In this document: positions 1 through 10,700 of the stretch, piece after piece
Layout of the letters: every line of letters starts with the position of its first letter
Position numbering within the stretch: the first letter of the stretch is position 1
DNA from: Moritella sp.
GTDB lineage: Bacteria > Pseudomonadota > Gammaproteobacteria > Enterobacterales > Moritellaceae
Length of the DNA: 64,000 nt
Assembly (NCBI RefSeq): GCF_013215705.1
Contig: NZ_JABSQR010000010.1
Location: 62,001 to 126,000 of the forward strand
Direction of reading: 5' to 3'
Program-made: the position numbers and the translations under genes
Notes under the pieces: generated by a model
Told to the model about the DNA's origin: nothing
Database searches by the model: none
Seen by the model: the letters and a program-made list of their open reading frames with translations, nothing else

Positions 1-1
1 G

Positions 2-3000
2 GTTTTCGCACTGCAAACGCCTTACCATATCGCACAAGCTCTCGCTGCTGAGGAGGGGCCGTCCGAGATTATAGGCAATGAGTTATTGAACGATAATAAC
101 AGTAGTCCATCTGAATATCCGATGGCGCCTATTCAGCATTGGTTTTTTGAACAACAGCTTAAGCATGCCGCTCATTGGAATCAATCGGTACTCTTGAGTC
201 ACGATAACGTGTTAGACGTTACTTGTTTTACTAAAGCCGTAGAACAAGTGTTAGCAACGCATCAGCAATTAGCGATGAATTTCACACCGACTAAAAATAG
301 CGATTATCAGCAGTTTATTGGCAATCATCAGGTTGAAGTTTGTTCACACACTATTCATAGCGAAGCATTGCAATCTCAATTATCAAGTCTGCAAAGTACG
401 TTATCACTGAGTGGAACTGCACCTATCCGAGTCGATTTATTTAAGTTAAGTGATCAACCACAAGGACGTATTTTATTTACGGCCCATCATTTGGTTATCG
501 ATGCTGTTTCTTGGCGTATATTGGTTACGCAAATTTGGCAAACTTACCAGTTATTGAGTCATGGGCTTTCTACTGATGGTTCGTTAGAAACATACCAAAC
601 CACATCTTATCAAGCATGGGTTGATGATTTATTACAGTGGCCTGAACATAAGATCAAGGCGGCACGTGATTATTGGTCGCCGATGGCAAGCGAAGCTCAA
701 GAAATGCAACAAGCTTGGGTGTCATTGCCGATGAATAACTTAGACAATGCCCAAACAATTGAAAATCATATCCGCGATGTTGATGTTATTGAAGTCAAAC
801 TACCTGCTCACTTGACTGAAAAATTGATTTCTAAGTCCTTGTCTGCTTACCAACTAAAAATTGATGAATTAATGCTAGCTGCTGTGACATTCGCAATGTC
901 GCAATGGCGTGGTTCTAATACAATGTTGATTGAACTAGAAAGTCACGGGCGTCATCATGATGACCTCGATTTATCACAAACGATAGGTTGGTTCACGAGT
1001 CGCTATCCAGTGTTATTAGCATCTATTGATAATTGTTCATCAGATTTACTGATGCGTCAGCATATTCTGTCTATTAAAGATCAGTTACGCGCAGTGCCTG
1101 ATTATGGGCAAGGTTTTGGTGTGCTGAAGTATCTGCATAATGAAGTGACGGAGCTTGTTACACCTGCTTTAGTATTTAATTATCTTGGTCAAATTGATAA
1201 AGGCATGATGAGTCAAGGCGTTGGACTCGCGCCTGAGCAAATTCCTAATCAACGCCACGGCGATAATACTCGACCACAATGGTTAGACTTAAATGCAATG
1301 ATTACCGGCGGTAAATTAAATATGCGCTGGAATTATAATACCTTGGTGAATACAAAAGATGAGATCAAGTTGTTGGCATTGACTGTCATCGAGTACTTGT
1401 CAAAAATGATTGAACATTGTGAGCATACTGATAATGCGATATCAAAATCTGAAGTACCATTATTGACGTTAACCCAACCCGAGCTTGATAGCTTAGTAGA
1501 CTTAATACCAGCCCCCCAAGACACCATTAAGGATATATATCCTTTAACGCCGTTACAAAATGGCATGTTGTTCCACACATTGTCAGAACAAAGCTTAGGT
1601 ATGTATGTAAACCAAAGTCTGGTTGAACTAGATGGAGAACTTGATGTTAAGGCATTAGAATCTGCTTGGCAGTGGGTAATCAATCAACATGATATGTTAC
1701 GTACAGGTTTTATTTGGCAACAACTAGATGAACCTATTCAATATGTTGTTAAAGAGTCACAAGTTGATTGGCAAAATATTAATTACCTTGGAAAAATAAC
1801 AAGCGAAGCAGAAGCTGAATTGAAGGTATTAGCCGAACAAGAGGTTGATACCGGGTTTGAGTTAAATAAAGCTGGCTTGATGCGTTTTAAATTAGTGAGA
1901 TTAGCAGAAAATCATCACTGTCTAATTTGGACTCGACATCATTTAATTGTGGATGGTTGGTGTACTAATTTGGTTATAAGAGAAGTACAACAAGCGTACC
2001 TTGCTATATGTGCTAATCGTACCCCCGCTATTTCGAACCGCCCACCGTTCCGAAATTTCATTGAATGGTTAGATAATCGAGAACTTAAGGAGAGTGAAGC
2101 ATATTGGCAGCACTGTCTGAATGGTTATGAAACGATGGCGAGATTGCCTAGACCCTTTAATAGTCATTCGGGTGTCTCTCAGCAAACTGAACATTTATCA
2201 ATAGAACAGACAGCGTCACTGAAGTTATTAGCCGCGAAAAATCGCTTAACATTGAATTCGCTTTGCCAAGCAGTATGGGCGTTAACACTGCAACGATATA
2301 CAGGCAGTAATGATTTAGTCTTTGGTGTTACGAGTGCAGGTCGACCCGATGATTTGGCTAATGCGAATGATATCGTCGGTGTGTTTATTACCAGTATTCC
2401 ACTTAGAGCACAACTTTCGGGTGAACAGAACTGGGTTGATTTAGCGCTTCAGCTGCAAGAACAAATGGCTGAGAGTCGAGAGCATGAACATGTTTCTTTG
2501 TCGAATATTCAGCGTTTAACGGGTCATCAAGTAGACTTATTTGATAACTTGCTAGTATTTGAAAATTACCCAGCAGATAAACAACCAATCGATCGCAGCC
2601 TCACATTAGCGGTACGTGAAACGACAGAGCGGAATAATTACCCGCTGACGATGATTATTATTCCACACCAACGCCTTGATTTTAGAATAGTCAGTAATAA
2701 TAGTCAGTTAGATTCAAGTATTGCGAATGCGTTACTTGCTGACTTTATGACGTTATTAGCGACATTAGCAAAAGGTGATAGATCTGAACAAACAGGTGAC
2801 GCATTAAGTTGTAAGGGGCTAGTTGATGAGCTAAATACTCATTCTGAGCAATCTCCAGCTTGGTTATTGAACCAAACTCAGTATGACTTTAGTCATCACC
2901 CCGATACGCTTTCTGCATGGCTTGAGCAACAAGCTCAGCTGACACCAGATGCAATAGCGTTAGTTTGTCAGCCTCAGGGACATGAGCAAGACATGGTATT

Positions 3001-4798
3001 AACTTATGCCCAATTACACGAAAAATCGGCTCAGTTAGCACATTACTTAATTAATGAACACGGCTGTAAATCAGAAGATAAAGTGGCTGTTTGCATGACG
3101 CGTTCACCACAAATGGTGATCAGTTTATTAGCTATTTTAAAAGCGGGTTGCGCTTATTTACCACTTGATCCCGAGCACCCATCACAACGTTTAGCTTATA
3201 TTGCGGAAGATGCGAATGCAAAAGTAGTATTAACGCTAGAAACATGCCGCAATACGTTATCGAGTGAGCTTCAAAAAACGGCCGTTATTGTGGATGCAGA
3301 ATTGAAGATCTGTGCGAGCTACCCAACGACGGCACCTAAAGTTTGTATTTCACCAGCGCAGCTAGCGTATGTGTTGTATACATCTGGCTCAACGGGTCAG
3401 CCTAAAGGTGTTGCGATTCCTCATGCCGGTATTGTTAACCGTCTGGCTTGGATGCAGCAGCAATATACATTAACAGATCAAGATGTGGTGTTACAGAAGA
3501 CACCTTATAGTTTTGATGTATCTGTTTGGGAGTTTTTCTGGCCGCTAATTACGGGCGCAAAACTGGTTGTTGCAGAACCGAATGCACATAGAGACAGTGC
3601 GCGCTTAGCTGCAATTATCCAGCAGCATCAGGTCACTACTATTCACTTTGTCCCTGCGATGTTGCAAGCATTTCTTGACCACTCTACGGTGAGTGATTGT
3701 CGTTCGCTCAAACGAGTCATTTGCAGCGGTGAAGCTTTACCTTATCAACTACAGCAGCAATTTTTCCAAAGCTTTGATGCTCAGCTACATAATTTATATG
3801 GCCCAACGGAAGCCTCTATTGATGTGACTTTTTGGGACTGTCGAAGTCAAGATATCCCAAATGTCGTTCCGATTGGTCATCCTATTGCCAATATGCAAAC
3901 TTGGATCCTGGATGAGGCACTAAATACTGTCCCTGTCGGTGTCGAAGGAGAGCTTTATCTCGCAGGGGTTGGTTTGGCGCGAGGTTACTTAGGCCGTGAT
4001 GACTTAACGGAAAAAGCATTTATTGCGAATCCGTTTGCCGTAGAAGGCGCTAATACGGACGCTCAATTTAGTCGTCTGTATCGCACTGGTGATATTGTGC
4101 GTTATCGACCTGATGGTGCAATTGAATATGTGGGACGAGCTGATTTCCAGGTGAAAATTAGAGGGTTACGTATTGAGCTAGGGGAGATTGAAGCCTGCAT
4201 AGCTGAACATCCCGAAGTGAAAGAAGTTGTCGTGATTGCTCGCCGTAGCGGCGAGACTAATGATTATTTAGCCGCCTATGTTGTGGCAGAAGAGACATCT
4301 GAGGGGCCGCTGGATGACTTGTTGATGTGGCAGGCATTCCTACTCACCAAACTGCCTGATTATATGATGCCGACGTTTGTGACTGTGTTAGCACAAATGC
4401 CCGTGACCAATAACGGCAAGATAGATCGTTCTGCATTACCTGAACCTAAATCATCTGGTCACGCTTTTGTGGCACCAGCAACCCCGACAGAGCATAAAGT
4501 CGCTTTATTGTGGCAAGACTTGTTAGGTGTCGAAGCGGTTGGACGAACAGATAACTTCTTTGCGTTAGGCGGACATTCATTATTAATCACGCGTCTTGTT
4601 AATCAGATAAATAATATTTTCAGTTTAAATATTAGTCTAACGGATGTGTTAGCCATGACGGTGCTTGAACAGCAAGCAAGTTACATCGATATGCTGATGG
4701 CACAATCTCAACAACAGTCACAATCACAATCACAATCACAATCACAATCACAATCACAAATTGAATCTGAAGAGCAATGGGAGAGTTTTGAGCTATGA
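2..4798 (+). CDS. NRPS, C-terminal part (PCP end-E-C-A(Ser)-PCP), 5' end outside window
   Basis: The reading frame is open from base 2 with no stop. The residues before the TTG at 86 (VFALQTPYHIAQAL) resemble the last helix of a carrier protein, so the gene starts upstream and the TTG is internal. Domains in order: an epimerase (about 104-1440; HHLVIDAVSW at 485, FNYLGQ near 1180), a condensation domain (about 1530-2800; YPLTPLQNGMLFH, HHLIVDGWC near 1936), an adenylation domain (about 2900-4440; YTSGSTGQPKG, YGPTEAS, NGKIDR) and a carrier protein (GGHS, serine codon at 4577). The residues I read in the adenylation pocket, DVWHISLID(K), match the known serine code. The condensation domain follows an epimerase, so a D-aminoacyl donor is expected. 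The protein ends in a Ser-Gln repeat and an acidic tail (EEQWESFEL), probably a docking peptide for the next synthetase, which it overlaps by ATGA. Confidence 0.93.
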   Translation, partial: VFALQTPYHIAQALAAEEGPSEIIGNELLNDNNSSPSEYPMAPIQHWFFEQQLKHAAHWNQSVLLSHDNVLDVTCFTKAVEQVLATHQQLAMNFTPTKNSDYQQFIGNHQVEVCSHTIHSEALQSQLSSLQSTLSLSGTAPIRVDLFKLSDQPQGRILFTAHHLVIDAVSWRILVTQIWQTYQLLSHGLSTDGSLETYQTTSYQAWVDDLLQWPEHKIKAARDYWSPMASEAQEMQQAWVSLPMNNLDNAQTIENHIRDVDVIEVKLPAHLTEKLISKSLSAYQLKIDELMLAAVTFAMSQWRGSNTMLIELESHGRHHDDLDLSQTIGWFTSRYPVLLASIDNCSSDLLMRQHILSIKDQLRAVPDYGQGFGVLKYLHNEVTELVTPALVFNYLGQIDKGMMSQGVGLAPEQIPNQRHGDNTRPQWLDLNAMITGGKLNMRWNYNTLVNTKDEIKLLALTVIEYLSKMIEHCEHTDNAISKSEVPLLTLTQPELDSLVDLIPAPQDTIKDIYPLTPLQNGMLFHTLSEQSLGMYVNQSLVELDGELDVKALESAWQWVINQHDMLRTGFIWQQLDEPIQYVVKESQVDWQNINYLGKITSEAEAELKVLAEQEVDTGFELNKAGLMRFKLVRLAENHHCLIWTRHHLIVDGWCTNLVIREVQQAYLAICANRTPAISNRPPFRNFIEWLDNRELKESEAYWQHCLNGYETMARLPRPFNSHSGVSQQTEHLSIEQTASLKLLAAKNRLTLNSLCQAVWALTLQRYTGSNDLVFGVTSAGRPDDLANANDIVGVFITSIPLRAQLSGEQNWVDLALQLQEQMAESREHEHVSLSNIQRLTGHQVDLFDNLLVFENYPADKQPIDRSLTLAVRETTERNNYPLTMIIIPHQRLDFRIVSNNSQLDSSIANALLADFMTLLATLAKGDRSEQTGDALSCKGLVDELNTHSEQSPAWLLNQTQYDFSHHPDTLSAWLEQQAQLTPDAIALVCQPQGHEQDMVLTYAQLHEKSAQLAHYLINEHGCKSEDKVAVCMTRSPQMVISLLAILKAGCAYLPLDPEHPSQRLAYIAEDANAKVVLTLETCRNTLSSELQKTAVIVDAELKICASYPTTAPKVCISPAQLAYVLYTSGSTGQPKGVAIPHAGIVNRLAWMQQQYTLTDQDVVLQKTPYSFDVSVWEFFWPLITGAKLVVAEPNAHRDSARLAAIIQQHQVTTIHFVPAMLQAFLDHSTVSDCRSLKRVICSGEALPYQLQQQFFQSFDAQLHNLYGPTEASIDVTFWDCRSQDIPNVVPIGHPIANMQTWILDEALNTVPVGVEGELYLAGVGLARGYLGRDDLTEKAFIANPFAVEGANTDAQFSRLYRTGDIVRYRPDGAIEYVGRADFQVKIRGLRIELGEIEACIAEHPEVKEVVVIARRSGETNDYLAAYVVAEETSEGPLDDLLMWQAFLLTKLPDYMMPTFVTVLAQMPVTNNGKIDRSALPEPKSSGHAFVAPATPTEHKVALLWQDLLGVEAVGRTDNFFALGGHSLLITRLVNQINNIFSLNISLTDVLAMTVLEQQASYIDMLMAQSQQQSQSQSQSQSQSQSQIESEEQWESFEL
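4718..4759 (+). repeat. TCACAA hexamer microsatellite, 7 copies, in frame
   Basis: Seven perfect tandem copies of TCACAA encode (Ser-Gln)7 between the last carrier domain and the acidic C-terminal tail of the NRPS. A hexamer changes copy number without a frameshift, so slippage would only lengthen or shorten a flexible linker. Confidence 0.95.
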
Positions 4799-7700
4799 GT
4801 ATTGCGGTTTATATTACAGAGTTATTTCAGCGCAATATTCGTATTAGCCTTGAAAATGGAAAATTAAAAGTGGACGCCCCGAAAGGGGCTATAACGACTG
4901 AGATTAAGCAAGAATTAATGAGCAAAAAACAGGCGCTTATTGATTATTGGCAAGAGCAGCAAAATATTAGCCAATTGCCTGCGCTAACCGCTGTAGATCG
5001 TAGTCAACGTGATTTACCTATGTCATCAGCGCAGCAACGATTGTGGTTTTTACAGCAGCTTGAACCAGAGAGTAGCCAATACAATGTGAATGCATTATTG
5101 GCGTTAAAAGGTAACGTGAATACGGTATTATTACGCCAAGCCTTTGCTGATTTGGTTATTGATCATGAGATCTTTTATACTGCATTTGCAGAGAAAATGG
5201 GGCGTGCTGATGTACAACTTCTGTCGCCTGAATTAGTTGCAGATGCGGTAAAAATTGATGAGATAAACTTGCAGCATTGTGATCAAAATATTGAACACAA
5301 AGATTATCAAGATGCCATTAAACAGGCGATGTCAGCACCGTTCAACTTGGCTGAACCGCCGTTATTTCGTTTAGTTCAATTGAAGATGAGCGATAGTTTG
5401 TCGCATTTGGTACTTAGCTTTCACCATATTGTTATTGATCATTGGTCGTTACAATTATTAACTAAACTTTTATTACAAAAATATAAAGCAGTACAAAAAT
5501 GTCAGAATAACGTGGATAGTTTGGGTTGTGATAAAGGCGTTACGCAGCCAAAAACTGTATTGCAATATTTAGATTATGCGCATTGGCATAATCAATTATT
5601 AGCAGGAGATCATTATCAAAAGTTAAAAGATTATTGGCTACAAACGTTAGGTACTGAGGACTATTGTTTAAGTTTGACGACTGATCATCCTAGAACGTTA
5701 GACACAGGTCATCAGGGTGCTAGGTATAGTATAACGTTGGAACATGAAACGTTTACCGCTTTAAAGGAAACGAGTCTTGCACTCGGTTGTACACCCAATA
5801 CAATATTGTTAGCAGCATACCAGTGGTTATTGGCTCGTCACTCGGGAATGACAGATATTCGAGTCGCTTGTCCAGTAGCTGAGCGTGGTCATGCTGATCT
5901 TGAGCATATGCTAGGCTTATTTGTAAATACGATGGTTGTCCGTGCAGAGTTGTGTTCTGGGATGACTGTGAGTGCTTGGCTAGCTGTTGTACATAAGTCG
6001 ATATCAGGCGCGCAAAAACACGCTGCGATGCCATTCGAAAAACTTGTTGATGAACTCAGCGATTCCCGCGAAGGTGAGCACGAGCCACTTGTACAAACAA
6101 TGTTTAATTATCTCGCGGTTGATGCAGCTGAGTCTGTCATGATTGATGACATGCGTGTTACCGCATTGGCGATACCTGAATTTCAGGCAAAATTTGATTT
6201 ATCATTATTCGTGGTTAATGATGGACAGGGAATTAACCTATCATTCCAATATAAAACGCAATTATTTGAATCTAGCACTATCGCACGATTAGCTGAACAG
6301 TATATTTCAGGGCTTAAGTATCTATTGTCAGCGCAAGATAAACCGCTTGCGAACCATTCCGCACTTTCTGCTCAAGAGTGGCAACAGCAGCAACAATGGA
6401 ATGCCACTAACACCGCGTTCGATACACCTGCGACCTTGACCGACGCTTTGATTGCACAGCAACAAGCAACACCAAGCAATATAGCATTACGCTACCAATC
6501 GCTTAGTTGGACCTACCAAGAACTCGGCGATAGAGTCAACCAGCTAGCAAATTGGCTGGTGGAACAAGGCTGCCAACCAGAAGATAAAGTGGCGATATGC
6601 ATGACCCGTTCACCGCAAATGGTGGTGAGTATTTTAGCTACAGTAACAGCGGGATGTGCATATTTACCGTTAGATCCAGAACATCCTCAGCAACGCATTG
6701 ATTATATTTTAGATCACGCGAAACCGTGTGTGATTTTAGCGATGCCTGAATTTAAACAAGGATTATCCGAGTCAAATCAGTCTCATAATCTATGGGTGTT
6801 GGATGATTCATTTAGCTTGATTGCATCACAAAGCACAGCGTTTAAAGCGTCATCTAATGTCAGCAGCCAGCTTGCCTATGTGCTGTACACATCGGGTTCG
6901 ACGGGACAACCGAAAGGTGTCGCTGTACCGCATAGTGGCGTGATGAATCGAATCGCGTGGATGCAGGCTGAATATGGCTTGTCTGCAGATGATATCGTGT
7001 TACAAAAAACCCCTTATAGTTTTGATGTATCAGTATGGGAATTCTTTTGGCCATTAATGACGGGGTCAACACTGGTATTAGCGGGGGCTGGTGAGCATAA
7101 AGACAGTCAACGACTGATTGAGTTAATCAATGAGTACAAAGTGACCACGCTGCATTTTGTGCCTGCGATGTTACAGGTTTTCTTAGATAACCCAGATGCG
7201 AATAGCTGTGTATCTTTATCGCGTATATTCTGTAGTGGTGAGGCTTTACCCTATCAATTACAGCAGCAATGTCTATCTAGTTTAACGGCTGAATTACATA
7301 ATCTGTATGGTCCAACGGAAGCTTCTATTGATGTGACTTATTGGGATTGCCGCAAGCAACATATTAAAGATGTGGTCCCGATTGGCTTTCCTATCGCAAA
7401 CATTCAAACTTGGATCTTAGATAGTGAATTGAATCCTGTACCCGTCGGGGTTAGTGGTGAGTTATACCTTGCTGGTATTGGTTTGGCTAGAGGATACTTG
7501 AATCGTCCAGACCTTACCGCAGAAGCCTTTATTCCTAATCCGTTCGCTGAGTCTGGCGCTATTGGCGATGCCCAATATAGTCGCTTGTACTGTACTGGAG
7601 ATGTAGCTCGTTATCGTCACGATGGCAGTATTGAATATGTAGGGCGCGCCGATTTTCAAGTGAAGATTCGTGGATTACGTATTGAGTTAGGTGAAATTGA

Positions 7701-10700
7701 AGCACGTATAGCAGAGTTAGATGCGGTTAAAGAAGTTGTGGTTATGGCACGTAAAGAGGAACAAAGTGCAACATACTTGGCTGCTTATGTTGTTGCATCT
7801 GACCGTAAAGCATTACCGGAACTTGATGAGTGGCAAACGCTGCTCTCAGCATCACTGCCTGAATATATGATCCCAACAGTGTTTGTCGCTTTGGACGAAA
7901 TGCCGTTGAGTCAAAATGGTAAAGTGGATCGTAAAGCACTTCCACAACCTGATTTAGCTGCGCTAAATAGCAGTGATTATATTGCACCTACTTCTAGCAA
8001 CGAAAGTATTTTAGTCGATATTTGGCAGTCTCTATTAAATATCAAGCAGGTTGGGATTAATGATAACTTTTTCGCTATTGGTGGTGATTCCATTATTAGC
8101 TTGCAGGTTGTTGCTCGCGCGCGTGAAGCAGGGTTAACACTGCAACCAAAAGATATTTTCCGTCACCAAACGGTCAAAGCATTGTCCGCGGTAGCAACAC
8201 AAGAAGCTCAAGTCAGTTATAACCAAGATGATGTTTATGGCGATATCCCGTTAACGGCGATACAAGATTGGTATTTAGCGCAACCTTTGCATAATCCTAA
8301 CCAGTTTAACCAAGCGATTTTATTGGCAAGTAATAATGACATAGTGCCTGAATATCTACAGCAGGCGCTAACACATCTTGTATTATCTCATCCTATGCTG
8401 GCTGCTCGATTTATGGAGTCTAAAAATAAGCAAGGACAAGCTTGGACACAAAATACGTCTATTGATGACGAAATGACGATAGCATTCAATGTTATTGATT
8501 TTTCTGATTGTGGCTCGGTACAGAAACAGGCTGAAATAACCAAATTATGTCAACGTGAGCAGACGCAGCTACAGCTACAAACAGGTGCGGTTTTCCGTGC
8601 ATCATTACTACGTTTTGGATCTTTGCAAGATGGACGTACGGACTATCGCTTACTGCTTGTTGCCCACCACCTGGTTATCGATGGTGTATCGTGGCGGATC
8701 ATATTAGATCAACTCAGCCATGATTATCAGCGTCTAGAACGCGGCGGAAAATTGGCCGATATCGTCTATCAAACCACCCCCTTTAAACGTTGGGCTGAAC
8801 AAGGACTGCTGCAATCGATAGATGCTGAAGGCGTGGCACTTTGGCATGCATGGGTGAGCAATACCATGAATAGACAAGCGATTAAGTCACAGTTACCGCT
8901 TGATCGTATTGTTAACAGTTTCCAACCTGGAGAGCAGGCTAATCAGCGATTTAGTTTAAGCTTAGCGCATTCTGAACGCTTGTTACGTGAGGCTGGACAA
9001 CCTCTTCGCGCTCGTATTGATGAATTATGTTTAGCTGCGCTGTCTAAAACATTAACTGAGTGGACCACAAATCCCAATCATTTGATCAACCTAGAAGGTC
9101 ATGGTCGCGATCTATTAGATATGGATGTGAGCCAAACCGTTGGTTGGTTTACGCGTTTATATCCAGCAGTACTTAGCGCTGAACCAAATAGCTGGCGAGA
9201 ACAGATATTACAAACTCGTCGTCAACTCAGTGCGTTACCGGAGCAGATAGTACCTTTTAGTTTAGCGCAGCCTTTGCTTACTACACAGGTTAAACCACAA
9301 ATCGTATTTAATTATTTAGGTCAGCTTGATACTCAGCAAGGCTTTATGCAGAAAGCGCCTGAACAATTATCTGAATTTAGAGACCTAGCTAACCCATTAG
9401 CGTGGTTATTAGAAGTAAATGTCTTTATGCAAGCAGGGTTGTTAAAGGTTAATCTGCAATATGCACAACAGGCCTTTTTACCTGAAACGATTGAATATTT
9501 AGCCCAAGCATACCAAAGCCATTTAGAACATATGCTTAATGAGCTCTGTGGGGTGAATCAAGTTAGCAATAATCTTCAATGTTTACCGGGTGCGATTGCG
9601 GCTGATTTTCCACTTGCCAACATCACTGATATCCAAGCTCAAACGCTCGTTGAGAAATATAGCAACCAAGTTGTGGAAGATCTCTACCCGTTGACACCGG
9701 TGCAACAAGGCATGTTATTCCATTGTTTAGATCACAGTGATGCTTACATTAGCCAAAGTATCGTTAAATGCGAAGGTGAGTTAAATACGTCGGTCTTTGC
9801 TCAAGCTTGGCAGGCGGTTGTCGATAATCACCCCGCATTACGCACCGAATTGGTTATCGATGGTGTTGATGAACCGCATCAAGTTGTACTAAAACAGGCT
9901 GATTTATCTGTTGTTGAATACGATTGGCAGGGGCTTTCTGTTGAACGTAAAGCCGAAGCCCTTGCTGAATTACGTAATACCGAGCTAGCCGCTATCGAGT
10001 TGGATATCGCGCCATTAATGCGAGTTGCTTTAATTTGTCATGCTAAAGATGACTTCCAATTGGTCTGGACTATTCACCATTTGATTATGGATGGCTGGTG
10101 CTTGAATTTATTGGTCAGTGAAGTCATGCAAGGGTATGCTTTATTGTCGAATAAAGAGCCGAATCAAAAGTCGAATCCAGAATCTAACCCTTTGCAAAAA
10201 ATAGAACCCGCGGTGCCGTTTAGCGACTTTATGGTTTGGTTACAGAAGAGAGATGAAACTGCCGCCGAGGATTATTGGCGTCAGCAATTAGCCGGTATTG
10301 AACAACCTAATAGGTTACCTGCAGCATATGTACAACCTGTTTCTAACACTTGTCTACCAGAGGAATGTTATAGCATTTCACATCATATGATTGGTGAAGA
10401 TAAATCTCGTCAGCTAGATGCACTTTGCCAACATCATGCGCTGACCTTAAATACGATGATTCAGGGATTATGGGGAATGGTTCTGTCCCGTTATATGGGG
10501 AGCCTTGATATTGTTTATGGTGTTACCACCTCTGGTCGCCCCGCTGATTTACCGGGTGCAGACAAAATACTGGGTGTATTTATTAATACATTACCTCTGC
10601 GCCTAAAGCTAGACACAGAGAGGAAATTAGGTGATTGGTTAACTGATATCCAGACTGAAAATCTCACAATGAGAGACTTTGAACAGACGCCTTTGGCTAA

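Noticed and set aside
4718-4759. Hexamer array as a CRISPR or phase-variation switch
   Set aside because: There are no spacers, and a 6-base unit cannot change the frame, so on/off switching is not possible. It is only a linker-length repeat.
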